A stretch of 64,000 nucleotides of DNA, taken from Nocardioides sp. 503 (GTDB lineage: Bacteria > Actinomycetota > Actinomycetes > Propionibacteriales > Nocardioidaceae). Under the pieces are notes generated by a model. The model saw only the letters and a list, made by a program, of their open reading frames with translations. It had not been told where the DNA came from and ran no database searches. The stretch lies in NCBI RefSeq assembly GCF_004522095.1, contig NZ_SPUI01000010.1, positions 78,283 to 142,282 of the forward strand, in the 5' to 3' direction. Every line of letters starts with the position of its first letter. The stretch's first letter is position 1. Below are positions 16,535 to 25,232 of this stretch, one piece after another. The position numbers were made by a program, and so were the translations under genes.

Positions 16535-17752
16535 GTGAGCTTTCCCGCGCTGGTCGAGCCAGCTGACGAGCTGACCATCGACGAGGTCCGTCGCTACAGC
16601 CGGCACCTGATCATCCCCGACGTGGGCATGAGCGGGCAGAAGCGGCTCAAGAACGCCAAGGTGCTGGTCATCGGCGCGGGCGGCCTGGGCAGCCCGGCGC
16701 TGCTCTACCTCGCCGCGGCCGGCGTCGGCACGCTCGGCATCGCCGAGTTCGACACCGTCGACGAGTCCAACCTGCAGCGCCAGGTGATCCACGGCGTCAG
16801 CGACATCGACAAGCCCAAGGCCCAGTCGGCCAAGGAGTCGATCGCCGAGATCAACCCCTACGTCGAGGTCGTGCTGCACGAGGAGCGCCTCGACAACGAC
16901 AACGTCATGCAGGTCTTCGAGGGCTACGACCTCATCGTCGACGGCACCGACAACTTCGCGACGCGCTACATGGTCAACGACGCGGCGTACTTCCTGAAGA
17001 TCCCCTACGTGTGGGGCTCGATCTACCGCTTCGACGGCCAGGCGTCCGTCTTCTGGCCGCACGCCACCGACGAGAGCGGCGAGAGCGTCGACGCGCCCTG
17101 CTACCGCTGCCTCTACCCCGAGCCCCCGCCGCCGGGCATGGTCCCTAGCTGCGCCGAGGGCGGCGTGCTCGGCGTCCTGTGCGCCCAGATCGGCTCGATC
17201 CAGGTCAACGAGGCCATCAAGGTCCTGACCGGCATCGGTGACCCGGCCGTCGGCAAGCTCGTCATCTACGACGCCCTCGAGCTCGAGTGGCGCAAGCTCA
17301 AGGTCCGCAGGGACCCCAACTGCGCGCTGTGCGGCGAGAACGCGACGGTCACCGAGCTCATCGACTACGACGCGTTCTGCGGCGCCATCTCGACCGAGGC
17401 CGCCGACGCGGCCGCCGGCTCGACGATCTCGGTCGTCCAGCTCGAGCACATGCTCAAGGAGCGCGAGGAGGGCACCCGCGACTTCGTCCTGGTGGACGTG
17501 CGCGAGCCCAACGAGTACGAGATCAACCGGATCCCGGGCTCGGTGCTCATCCCCAAGGGCGAGTTCCTCAACGGCTCCGCCCTGGAGAAGCTGCCCGCCG
17601 ACAAGCAGGTCGTCATGCACTGCAAGTCCGGCGTCCGCTCCGCGGAGACGCTGGCGATCGTGAAGGGCGCCGGCTACGCCGACGCCGTGCACGTCGGCGG
17701 CGGCGTGGTGGCCTGGGTCGACCAGATCGACCCGAGCCAGCCCGCCTACTGA
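16535..17752 (+). CDS. moeZ: MoeZ: adenylyltransferase/sulfurtransferase
   Basis: A 405-residue fusion of a ThiF/MoeB-type E1 domain and a C-terminal rhodanese. The nucleotide motif is GAGGLGSPALLYLAAAGVG, and two Cys-x-x-Cys zinc pairs are CYRC and CALC. The rhodanese active loop is HCKSGVRS. MoeZ activates the C-terminus of small ubiquitin-like carriers (MoaD, ThiS, CysO) and loads sulfur, serving molybdopterin and other sulfur pathways. This links it functionally to the molybdenum hydroxylase encoded at 26.7-30.4 kb. The GTG at 16535 follows GAGGAG; an upstream ATG at 16472 lacks support. Confidence 0.95.
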   Translation: MSFPALVEPADELTIDEVRRYSRHLIIPDVGMSGQKRLKNAKVLVIGAGGLGSPALLYLAAAGVGTLGIAEFDTVDESNLQRQVIHGVSDIDKPKAQSAKESIAEINPYVEVVLHEERLDNDNVMQVFEGYDLIVDGTDNFATRYMVNDAAYFLKIPYVWGSIYRFDGQASVFWPHATDESGESVDAPCYRCLYPEPPPPGMVPSCAEGGVLGVLCAQIGSIQVNEAIKVLTGIGDPAVGKLVIYDALELEWRKLKVRRDPNCALCGENATVTELIDYDAFCGAISTEAADAAAGSTISVVQLEHMLKEREEGTRDFVLVDVREPNEYEINRIPGSVLIPKGEFLNGSALEKLPADKQVVMHCKSGVRSAETLAIVKGAGYADAVHVGGGVVAWVDQIDPSQPAY

Positions 17753-17776
17753 GCCTGCGGCACCGTCCGGGACCTG

Positions 17777-17808
17777 CGCCCGCGTAGTCATATTTGACTA
17801 CGCGGGCG
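17777..17808. terminator. Perfect 14-bp hairpin after moeZ
   Basis: CGCCCGCGTAGTCA pairs with TGACTACGCGGGCG around a TATT loop. No U-tract follows, as is common in high-GC actinobacteria. It separates moeZ from the secreted protease gene. Confidence 0.75.
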
Positions 17809-17891
17809 TAACCCGTTCGGGGGGTGTGGCGTTGGGCAGGGGGACACCGGCTCTCGGCGTCACCGCCGACCGCACCAGGAGGGTCCCCCCG

Positions 17892-18776
17892 ATGCAGATC
17901 GCCACGAAGACCAAGCGCCTCGCCGCTCTGGGCGCCGCCACCGCCAGCACGGCGCTGGCCGCCGCGCTCGTCACCGCCCCCACCGCACAGGCCGCGGACG
18001 GCACCGTCGCCTGGGCCCGGGCCGGCAGCGCTGCCATCACGCCCGGTGTGCAGACCAACACCGCGGGCAGCGGGCAGTGCACCGCCAACTTCGTGTTCAC
18101 CGACGCTGCGGGCGGCGTCTACGTCGGTCAGGCCGCCCACTGCGCCAGCACCGGCGAGGCCACCGACACCGACGGCTGCGTGGCGGCGTCCCTGCCGCTC
18201 GGCACCCGGGTCACGTTCAACCGCGGCGGCTCGCTGCTCAGCGCCGGCGACCAGGTCGGCGCCGGCACGCTGGTCTACAGCTCCTGGCTCACCATGCAGG
18301 CGCGCGGCGAGTCCGACCCCGACACCTGCGCCTACAACGACTTCGCGCTGGTCAAGGTCGACGCGGCCGACGTCGCCAAGGTCAACCCCAGCATCCCCTT
18401 CTGGGGCGGCCCGACCGGCGTCAACACCGCCGGCACCGCCACCGGTGACCGTGTCCACAGCTTCGGCAACTCCGGCATCCGCGCCGGCATCGAGCAGCTC
18501 TCGCCCAAGACCGGCGTCAGCCTCGGCACCGACGGCGGCGGCTGGACCCACCCGGTCTACACCGTGACGCCCGGCGTGCCCGGCGACTCCGGCTCGGCGT
18601 TCATCGACTCCGAGGGCAAGGCGCTGGGCACCCTGTCCACGCTGGCCCTCGCGCCGCTGCCCGCGTCCAACGGCGTCGGCGACCTGGGCCGCGAGCTGGC
18701 CTACGCGCAGCAGTACGGCACCGTCTCCGGGCTGGCCCTCGCTCGGGGCACCGAGCCGTTCTCGCCGGTCCTCTGA
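17892..18776 (+). CDS. Secreted trypsin-like serine protease
   Basis: A 294-residue chymotrypsin-fold protease. A Sec signal peptide (basic start, hydrophobic core, AQA-A site near residue 35) precedes the mature domain. The catalytic triad is His83 (GQAAHCAS), Asp150 (YNDFALVKV) and Ser233 (VPGDSGSAF). Cysteines at 63/84 and 96/146 may form disulfides. There is no propeptide of the alpha-lytic type. AGGAGG before the ATG supports this start. Two strong hairpins bracket the gene, so it is monocistronic. Confidence 0.9.
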   Translation: MQIATKTKRLAALGAATASTALAAALVTAPTAQAADGTVAWARAGSAAITPGVQTNTAGSGQCTANFVFTDAAGGVYVGQAAHCASTGEATDTDGCVAASLPLGTRVTFNRGGSLLSAGDQVGAGTLVYSSWLTMQARGESDPDTCAYNDFALVKVDAADVAKVNPSIPFWGGPTGVNTAGTATGDRVHSFGNSGIRAGIEQLSPKTGVSLGTDGGGWTHPVYTVTPGVPGDSGSAFIDSEGKALGTLSTLALAPLPASNGVGDLGRELAYAQQYGTVSGLALARGTEPFSPVL

Positions 18777-18801
18777 CCCGTCCGCACCGGGAGGTGCATC
18801 G

Positions 18802-18835
18802 CGTGGCTCCGTCCGCCTCGGTGGACGGAGCCACG
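18802..18835. terminator. Hairpin terminator after the serine protease
   Basis: CGTGGCTCCGTCC pairs with GGACGGAGCCACG (13 bp) around an eight-base loop, 25 bases after the protease stop. It lacks a strong U-tract. Confidence 0.75.
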
Positions 18836-18850
18836 GCGCCTTCCGGGGAG

Positions 18851-18856
18851 TACCTT
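18851..18856 (+). promoter_or_regulatory. Putative -10 box, leaderless alkyltransferase-like gene
   Basis: TACCTT lies six bases before the ATG at 18863. Confidence 0.55.
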
Positions 18857-18862
18857 GCTCGC

Positions 18863-19180
18863 ATGCCGGACCGCGAGGACTACGTCGAGCGCGTGCTCGG
18901 TGTCGTCGAGCGGATCCCGCGCGGCCGGGTGACGACGTACGGCGCGATCGCCGACGTGGTCGGCGGCGGCCCCCGTCAGGTCGGCGCCGTCATGTCGCGC
19001 GACGGCGGACCGGTCCCGTGGTGGCGCGTGGTGCGCGCCGACGGGTCGCTGCCGCCGAGCCACGAGGGCGAGGCCCGCCAGTGCTACCTCGAGGAGGGCA
19101 CCCCGATGCGGGCCTCGGGCAACGTCGACATCGTGGCGGCGTTCTGGTCGCCCAAGGCTCAGCGCAGACGCTCGAGGTAG
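18863..19180 (+). CDS. Alkyltransferase-like protein (ATL), MGMT fold without the active cysteine
   Basis: A 105-residue protein with the C-terminal O6-alkylguanine-DNA alkyltransferase fold. The winged helix contains GRVTTYGAIADVVGGGPRQVG with the arginine finger. The active-site PCHR motif is replaced by PWWRVV, so it cannot accept an alkyl group. ATL proteins bind O6-alkylguanine and hand the lesion to nucleotide-excision repair. It sits near the position of Rv3204 between moeZ and adnAB in mycobacteria, marking it as backbone. Its 3' end overlaps the convergent membrane-protein gene by 22 bases. Confidence 0.9.
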   Translation: MPDREDYVERVLGVVERIPRGRVTTYGAIADVVGGGPRQVGAVMSRDGGPVPWWRVVRADGSLPPSHEGEARQCYLEEGTPMRASGNVDIVAAFWSPKAQRRRSR

Positions 19181-21570
19181 GAGCCGGCCTGGCGCAGCTC
19201 CACGAGCCGCCGCTCCCAGGTGACCCCGACGACGGTCAGGAGCGTGCCGGCCAGCCCGAGCAGCACCCACTGCGGCGTCTCGGCGACGTACGGCGCGAGC
19301 TCGCGCAGGACGAGCAGCCCGCCGGCGCCCGCGCCGACGACGAGCGGAGAGCTCCAGCGCAGGCGGCTCCCGGCCAGCACCAGCACGAGGCAGGCGGCGC
19401 CGAGCAGCACCGCGCGCACCGAGACCGGGTCGCCGGCCAGCACCCACAGCAGCGTCGGGACCGTCGCCAGCACCAGGCCCGGCGTGAGCGCGGCGGTCGA
19501 GGCGGCGTCGTCGCCGAGCACGGCGTGCAGCCCGACCAGCAGCAGCACGACCGCGAGCGGCAGCGTGTAGGCCTCGGGCGCCTCCACTCCCAGGTCGGCG
19601 AGGCGGACCCAGGTGGCGAGGAACAGCAGCGCCCCACCGGCGACGACGGCGCCACGGCGCCGGTGCAGCAGGCCCGAGGCGGTGACGAGCACGCCGGCGA
19701 CGGTCAGGTGCACGCTGGCGGCGGTGCCTACGTCGTGGGCGGCCAGCACGCTGGAGATCGCCGCCAGGGAGCCAGCGAGGACCGCCGAGGCCTCGAGCTC
19801 GACGCGGGAGCGGACGAGGGCGAGCAGCCCCAGGACGGCCAGGACCGGCACCGCGCGCAGGACCGGGTCGACGTCGGCGAGACCCGCGCTCGCCCACAGC
19901 AGGCCGGCCAGCGCGCTGGGCAGCAGGAGGTCGCCCAGCGGACGCGACTCGGGTGCCCAGCCGAGCGCCAGCAGTGCCACCGCGGCGAAGGTCACGAGGC
20001 CCAGGTCGGCGGTCACGAGGACCTCGCTGGAGCGGCCGGCGAGCAGTGCGGCCGCCAGGGCGGCCAGGCCGGCGGTCGTCTCCGCGATGCCGGTCTCGCG
20101 GCGCAGCGAGTCGGCCACCAGGAGCACCCCCGCCAGGGCGATCGTGCCGACCACGGTCCACAGCGGCACGGGGTGCAGGGCGAGCGTGGCGACGGCACCG
20201 GTGGCCAGGGTCGCGGCGCCGGCGACCCGGCCGGAGGTGCCGCGGGTGGCAGGCAAGGCCACTGCCGCCAGGGCGAGCAGCGCGGCGAGGGACGGCAGCA
20301 GCAGCGCCGGAGAGACGAAGGCCTCGGCCTCGCCGAGCGTCACCCTCGCGCCGCGCGCCTGCCCGGCGTCGAGCGTCCGCACGGTGGCCTCGAGGCAGAG
20401 ACCGCCGGCGACGACCAGGACGGGGAGCCCCGCGGCGCACGCCGGGACCAGCGCCACGACGCTCCACCCGCGCGGGGCCAGGGCCGCCGCCGCGGCGGTC
20501 CAGGCGACCAGGAGGCCGAGCGCCACGGTGGCCAGGACGTTCGCGCTCTCGTCGACGGCGGGCAGCGCCAGGGTCAGGGAGGCCAGGCAGGCCGCGGCGG
20601 CGACGGCGCAGACGACGGTGTCGCGCCCGCGGTGGAAGGCGAGCGGCAGCAGGAGCATCGCGGAGGCCGCCAGGAGCGCCCAGCCGGGTCCGGACCAGAA
20701 GGAGTCGAAGGTGACCGGCGCGGTGTCGGTGGCGACGAGCGCGGAGGTCGCGAGGACCAGCCACGCCACGACGACCCCCGACGCGGCCGACCAGAGCAGC
20801 ACCGGGAGGGCCTCGCGCCGCGCGAGCCCGACCAGGGCCGTGAACACCAGGACGGTGCCGCCGGCCAGCCAGAGCGACTGCCCGGTCAGGTCGAAGGCGG
20901 CGAGGGCGGCGACACCCAACCCGACGACGGTGGCGAGCTGCGGGACGACGAGGCGGGTGGGCGCCAGGGACAGCGCCAGGCACAGCACGGCGACGACGAG
21001 GCCGACGATGAGCCACATGCCCTGGTCGGTGAGGGTGCCGAGCCAGCCGGCGTCCTCGGCGCCGACGACGTCGAGGACCAGCAGCCCCAGCGCGACCGCG
21101 GTGAGCGCCTCGCCGGCCACGCGCAGCCCCCGGTGGGCGAGCCACTGGCCGAGGGCGCCGGCCGCCGCGGTGAGGGTGACCAGGACCGCCGTACGGCCGC
21201 CGACGCCGAGCCACGACCACGCCACGGCCAGGAAGATGACGGCGGCGACGAGCAGGCAGGAGGCACCGAGGCCCAGCAGGATGGTGGGCACCGACGCCGC
21301 CCGCACGCCCGTACGGCGGTCAGGTGCGGCCGGGCGCGGGGCGGGCGCCATGGGGGCGACCGGCGGCACGAACGACGCCGGCCGCGGCGCCTCGGTCGCC
21401 GCCACGAGACGGAGACGGGCGAGCAGGGTGTCGGCGTAGGTGAGCGTGCCGAGCAGCTCGGAGGCGATCGGGTGCGTCAGCGGCAGGCGGCACGCGGGGC
21501 AGCTGGTGGCGCCCACGGGCAGCGCGGCGCGGCAGTCGGGGCAGGTGAGCGGGTCGGCGTAGCGCGTCAT
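19159..21570 (-). CDS. Large polytopic membrane protein with N-terminal zinc ribbon (SCO7613 C-terminal domain type)
   Basis: An 803-residue protein with a zinc ribbon near the N-terminus (CPDC then CPAC, about residues 9-27), a short helical/Pro-rich cytosolic stretch to about residue 90, and then more than twenty hydrophobic helices of Ala/Leu/Val-rich composition. It resembles the SCO7613 C-terminal domain membrane proteins of Actinobacteria, whose function is unknown. The ATG at 21570 is the only start that keeps the zinc ribbon; the long frame upstream is antisense to DUF1116. No transport motif is evident. Confidence 0.8.
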   Translation of the reverse strand: MTRYADPLTCPDCRAALPVGATSCPACRLPLTHPIASELLGTLTYADTLLARLRLVAATEAPRPASFVPPVAPMAPAPRPAAPDRRTGVRAASVPTILLGLGASCLLVAAVIFLAVAWSWLGVGGRTAVLVTLTAAAGALGQWLAHRGLRVAGEALTAVALGLLVLDVVGAEDAGWLGTLTDQGMWLIVGLVVAVLCLALSLAPTRLVVPQLATVVGLGVAALAAFDLTGQSLWLAGGTVLVFTALVGLARREALPVLLWSAASGVVVAWLVLATSALVATDTAPVTFDSFWSGPGWALLAASAMLLLPLAFHRGRDTVVCAVAAAACLASLTLALPAVDESANVLATVALGLLVAWTAAAAALAPRGWSVVALVPACAAGLPVLVVAGGLCLEATVRTLDAGQARGARVTLGEAEAFVSPALLLPSLAALLALAAVALPATRGTSGRVAGAATLATGAVATLALHPVPLWTVVGTIALAGVLLVADSLRRETGIAETTAGLAALAAALLAGRSSEVLVTADLGLVTFAAVALLALGWAPESRPLGDLLLPSALAGLLWASAGLADVDPVLRAVPVLAVLGLLALVRSRVELEASAVLAGSLAAISSVLAAHDVGTAASVHLTVAGVLVTASGLLHRRRGAVVAGGALLFLATWVRLADLGVEAPEAYTLPLAVVLLLVGLHAVLGDDAASTAALTPGLVLATVPTLLWVLAGDPVSVRAVLLGAACLVLVLAGSRLRWSSPLVVGAGAGGLLVLRELAPYVAETPQWVLLGLAGTLLTVVGVTWERRLVELRQAGSYLERLR

Positions 21571-21617
21571 GGGCCCAGTAGGCCCGAGGGCACGCCCGGA
21601 CGGGCGTGCCGCGGCGC

Positions 21618-23024
21618 TCAGCCGGTGTGAGTACGCGTGCTCAGCTCGGCCAGGCGGGCCAGCGCCTGGGGGAAGATCTCGGCGGGCGGGGTCACGAGGC
21701 CCGCGCCGACCTGCCCGACGCCGGCGACCTTGCCGGCCATGCCGGTGTTGATCTGCGGGAGGATGCCCGTGCGGCAGACCCGGGTCACGTCGATGCCGGT
21801 GGGAGTGCCCTGGAACTCCAGCACGGGCACCGACCAGCGGGGGTTCTCGGCCAGCGTGATCTCGTGCATCCGGCGGGTCGTGGCGAGCGCGTCGGGCACG
21901 CTGCCGCCCACCAGGCGCACGATCGCCGGCGCGGTGGCCATCGCGAACCCGCCGATCCCGGCGGTCTCGGTGATCGCGGAGTCGCCGATGTCGGGGTTGG
22001 CGTCGTCGGGGCCGTAGTCGCCGAGGTAGAGCCCGTCGGCGACCTGCGCCGGCCCGGTGAACCACTCGTCGCCGGTGCCGGAGACCTGGATGCCGAAGTC
22101 GGTGCCGTTGCGCGCCATCGCGACCACCATCGTCGAGCCCGGCACGTCGCGGGCGGCGTCGAGGGCGAGCTTGCAGGCCGGCATGGCGAGGTTGAGGAAG
22201 AAGTGGTCGTTGCCACCCACGAAGCGCAGCACCTCGGCGACGTCGGTGGGGGCGATCCCGCTGGTCGCCAGGGCGGGGGCGAGGTCGCGCAGCAGCATCA
22301 GCGTGCCGGCGCGGTTGCGGTTGTGGGCCTCGTCGCCCATCTGGAGCATCTGGGTGAGGATGCCGGTCACGTCGACCGGGCCCTGGGCGTCGACCGTGGC
22401 GCGCACCGCGGCCCGGAGAGCGGGGCCGAGCACGTCGCCCATCCAGCGCAGCCGGGTGAGGACGTCGGGGGAGTAGGCGCCGTAGCGCAGGACCTTGCCG
22501 AGGCCCTCGTTGAGCGAGCAGTGGGTACGCCGCCCGGTGGCGCGGTCCTCGAGCACGAACATCCACATGCTCGGCGTGACCACGCCGGCCATGGGGCCGA
22601 CGGTGCCGCGGTGGTGGCACGGCTCGAGGGAGACCGTCGCCCCGGACTCGAACAGCGCGACCGCGTCCTCCGGGTCGTCGACCAGTCCCTCGAGCGCCGC
22701 GCCGGCCATGAGCCCGCCGCGCAGCGGCCCCGAGGCGCGCGCCCACTCGATGGGCGGGCCGGCGTGCAGGAACTCGCCGCGCTGCAGCCCGAGCACCTCC
22801 GAGGCCGGGCCGACGTCGACCAGGTGCGCGGTCACGCCGAGCATCGCGGCGACCGCCTGCTTGTTGGCGCCCGCGCGACGCGGGTCCACCGCGACGGTCG
22901 CCAGGTCGGCCTCGGTGCCGGGCATCGGCGGGCGCCAGTCGACGCGCGTGACGTCGACGGCCTGGGCCTCCACGGCGTCGGCGAGCAGGTCGACGCCGGT
23001 GGTCGCGACGCGGTCGAGGCTCAT
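21618..23024 (-). CDS. DUF1116 protein, AllG/YlbE-like carbamoyltransferase subunit
   Basis: A 468-residue DUF1116 protein. Conserved stretches include GAGLVTPPAEIF near the end, GGNDHFFLNLAMPACK, EPCHHRGTVGPMAG and HCSLNEGLGKVLRYG. In E. coli, DUF1116 (YlbE/AllG) works with FdrA/AllF and DUF2877/AllH as an oxamate carbamoyltransferase, which splits oxalurate with phosphate into oxamate and carbamoyl phosphate. Here it is the last gene of a tightly coupled trio, its ATG overlapping the fdrA stop by four bases. Given the barbiturase in the window, the substrate may be ureidomalonate instead. The family is certain, the substrate inferred. Confidence 0.88.
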   Translation of the reverse strand: MSLDRVATTGVDLLADAVEAQAVDVTRVDWRPPMPGTEADLATVAVDPRRAGANKQAVAAMLGVTAHLVDVGPASEVLGLQRGEFLHAGPPIEWARASGPLRGGLMAGAALEGLVDDPEDAVALFESGATVSLEPCHHRGTVGPMAGVVTPSMWMFVLEDRATGRRTHCSLNEGLGKVLRYGAYSPDVLTRLRWMGDVLGPALRAAVRATVDAQGPVDVTGILTQMLQMGDEAHNRNRAGTLMLLRDLAPALATSGIAPTDVAEVLRFVGGNDHFFLNLAMPACKLALDAARDVPGSTMVVAMARNGTDFGIQVSGTGDEWFTGPAQVADGLYLGDYGPDDANPDIGDSAITETAGIGGFAMATAPAIVRLVGGSVPDALATTRRMHEITLAENPRWSVPVLEFQGTPTGIDVTRVCRTGILPQINTGMAGKVAGVGQVGAGLVTPPAEIFPQALARLAELSTRTHTG

Positions 23025-24472
23025 CGGTCGGCTCCCAGGAGCTCGAGGGCGCGCCGGGTGGCGCGCGCGTTGGACAGGTGGACCTCGGCGCCGGCCGCGG
23101 CGAGGGCGGCGCGCTGGCGCTCGAGACCCTGCGGGTCGCCGCCGGTGCCGACCAGGCTGACGACCACCGGTGCGGCCACGGCCGCGATCGCGGGCGCGAG
23201 CAGGGCGGCGGGGTCGGGCTCGGCGCCGTGGCCCAGCACGACGTCGAGCAGGACCACGCCTGTGCGCGGGTCGGTGGCGACGCGGGCGAGGTGGTCCAGG
23301 CGCAGCGTCGGGTCGATCATCGGGTGCGCGCGCCCCGAGGTGTAGGCGTCGTCGCCGAAGTCGACGACCCCGTGGCCGTCGCCGTGCAGGTCGTCCAGCC
23401 CGCCGCCGACGGCGCCGAGCGTCTCGCCGACGATCTGCCGGGCCTCACCGGCGAGCGTCCCACCGACGAAGAGCCCGCGCAGCGACGTGCCCGCGACGGA
23501 GGCGACGGGGTCGGCCGGCTCCGCGACGGGCCACGTGGGGACGGGGTGGCCGAGGCGCTGCAGGACCCGCTCGGCGGCGGCGGTCAGGTCCGGCTGGCCG
23601 GCCCCGAGGAGGGCCGGCTCCACCGGGGTGGCCAGGCCGGCGGCGTACTGCTGGATCGCGGTGGCGACCTCGGGTGCGGGCGGCTTGGACACCAGCACGA
23701 TGAGCTCGACGGAGGCGTCGGCGTCGAGGCGGCGCAGGGCCTCGCGGGTGGCGAGGCCGCCGATCTCGGCGCCGAGGTCGCGGCCCCCGACCCCCAGGGC
23801 GGAGGTGACGCCGACGCCCGCGTGGTCGAGCAGCGCGAGCAGCTGCTGGCAGCCGGTGCCGGAGGCGGCGACGATGCCGACCGGGCCCGGCGAGACGACG
23901 TTGGCGAAGCCGAGCCCGATCCCGTCGACGATGGCCGTGCCGCAGTCGGGCCCCATCACCAGCACCCCGGCGGGCTCGGCGGCCCGCTTGAGGGCGAGCT
24001 CGTGCTCGACGGGCACGTTGTCGCTGAAGATCATCACGTCGCGGCCGGCCTCGACGGCGTCCATCGCCTCGACCACGGCACTCGGGCCGGGCACCGACAC
24101 CAGGACGACCGCCTGCTCGTCGTGGACGTCGCGCAGGGCGGTCGCGGTCGTGCGGTGCGGCGCCACCTCGGCGGAGCCGGTGGGCCGGCGGGTGCTCTCG
24201 GCGAGCGCGCGGTCGACCCCGGCCAGCACCTCGTCGAGCACGTCGGGGTCGTCGAGGCGCACCGCCACGACCAGGTCGTTGACGCCGGCCTCGGCCGGGA
24301 CGTCGAAGCCCATGCCCGCCAGCACCTCGACGTTGAGCGCGGTCGCCATCGCCACCTGGGCTGCGGCGACTCCGGGCAGCTGCGCGACCGTGCGGCTGAC
24401 CTGGAGCAGCGTGACGGAGTCGGCGTAGGCGCCGGGTCGCAGCTCGACGTGTCCGGTGGTGGGGCCGGTCAT
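23021..24472 (-). CDS. fdrA: FdrA (AllF-like) acyl-CoA-synthetase-fold carbamoyltransferase subunit
   Basis: A 483-residue FdrA protein with succinyl-CoA-synthetase-like modules. The N-terminal half opens with VELRPGAYADSVTLLQVSR; the central CoA-ligase-like loops include VMGPDCGTAIVDGIGLGFAN and GIVAASGTGCQQLLALL. A C-terminal domain is rich in hydrophobic strands (VVLLDVVLGHG). FdrA is the central subunit of the AllFGH complex. It overlaps its neighbours by four bases at both ends (ATGA), so the three proteins should be made in balanced amounts, as expected for one complex. Confidence 0.9.
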   Translation of the reverse strand: MTGPTTGHVELRPGAYADSVTLLQVSRTVAQLPGVAAAQVAMATALNVEVLAGMGFDVPAEAGVNDLVVAVRLDDPDVLDEVLAGVDRALAESTRRPTGSAEVAPHRTTATALRDVHDEQAVVLVSVPGPSAVVEAMDAVEAGRDVMIFSDNVPVEHELALKRAAEPAGVLVMGPDCGTAIVDGIGLGFANVVSPGPVGIVAASGTGCQQLLALLDHAGVGVTSALGVGGRDLGAEIGGLATREALRRLDADASVELIVLVSKPPAPEVATAIQQYAAGLATPVEPALLGAGQPDLTAAAERVLQRLGHPVPTWPVAEPADPVASVAGTSLRGLFVGGTLAGEARQIVGETLGAVGGGLDDLHGDGHGVVDFGDDAYTSGRAHPMIDPTLRLDHLARVATDPRTGVVLLDVVLGHGAEPDPAALLAPAIAAVAAPVVVSLVGTGGDPQGLERQRAALAAAGAEVHLSNARATRRALELLGADR

Positions 24473-25122
24473 GCGGCCAGCGCCCAGCGGGCGCCCTCGA
24501 GCAGGCCGGCGCCCGAGGAGCTGCCGACCCGCAGCAGCGCGGCCGCGGCCGCCGCGGCCGCCGGGGTGCCCCAGGCGGCGATCAGGTCGGCCACCTCGGG
24601 GAGCACCTCCCCGCGCATCGCGCACTCCAGGAGCGTGGCCGACAGGACGGTGGTGCGGGGGAGCAGCCCGGTCACCTCGGCGTCGAGGTCGTCGGTGGCG
24701 CGGCCGGCGGCGCGGTGGGCCGCGAGGTAGCCGCACAGCACGTCGTCGCCGTACGGCGTGAGGCCGGCGCCGCTGCCCACCAGCGTCGCGGGCTCCACCA
24801 CCGCGCCGGACAGCACGAGCGGCCGGACCCCCACCTGGGCGCTGACGACCCTCCCGACGCGCACCGGGACGTCGTCGAGGTGCAGCACCCCACCGACCAC
24901 CGCCGCGGACCGGACGGCGGGAAGCGCGTCGAGCCGGGTGCGCAGCGCGCACGGGACCTGCCAGGCGTGGCGGCCGACCACGCCGAGGGCGCGCCCGTCG
25001 AGGTCGACGTAGACCGCGTCCGGGCCGGTGTGGAGGAGGGCTCGCGTCCCGTCGGCGGCGGCGCGGAGACGGACCGCGACCCGATCGGGGGCGCTGGCCG
25101 GGATGGCAGGTCGCTGCGTCAC
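24469..25122 (-). CDS. DUF2877 protein, AllH/YlbF-like carbamoyltransferase subunit
   Basis: A 217-residue DUF2877 protein; the family signature is GSGAGLTPYGDDVLCGYLAA. It is the first gene of the allH-fdrA-allG-like trio. GTG at 25122 is preferred because a TANNNT box (TAGCGT) lies seven bases upstream, as for other leaderless genes here, and because the longer frame to 25215 would run into the permease leader. AllH homologues are needed with FdrA and DUF1116 for oxamate carbamoyltransferase activity. It is transcribed divergently from the nucleobase permease and molybdenum hydroxylase genes. Confidence 0.85.
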   Translation of the reverse strand: MTQRPAIPASAPDRVAVRLRAAADGTRALLHTGPDAVYVDLDGRALGVVGRHAWQVPCALRTRLDALPAVRSAAVVGGVLHLDDVPVRVGRVVSAQVGVRPLVLSGAVVEPATLVGSGAGLTPYGDDVLCGYLAAHRAAGRATDDLDAEVTGLLPRTTVLSATLLECAMRGEVLPEVADLIAAWGTPAAAAAAAALLRVGSSSGAGLLEGARWALAA

Positions 25123-25232
25123 GGTCCAGACGCTACTCCGCAACGATGCGGCGTTCCTCCAGCGCGGCGAGGCCCGCAGGGTGTTTCCTAGGGGGCGCAT
25201 GGGGGCCGTCGCCACGATCTAGGAGGGTTCTG
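25123..25232. promoter_or_regulatory. Divergent control region of the ureide-catabolic genes
   Basis: This 110-base gap must hold the promoters of both arms. On the minus strand TAGCGT (25135-25130) is at leaderless distance from the DUF2877 GTG. On the plus strand AGGAGG (25221-25226) serves the permease. The short dyad CGCA-ACGA-TGCG and the palindrome CCTAGG are present, but no clear operator is seen and no dedicated regulator gene is adjacent. Confidence 0.55.

Noticed and set aside
18863..19180. Functional methylguanine-DNA methyltransferase
   Set aside because: The acceptor cysteine is replaced by tryptophan, so alkyl transfer is not possible in the normal way.
19018..21630. 870-residue plus-strand frame rich in Gln, Arg and Gly
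   Set aside because: It is antisense to the polytopic membrane protein, low in complexity and without start signals. Shadow frame.
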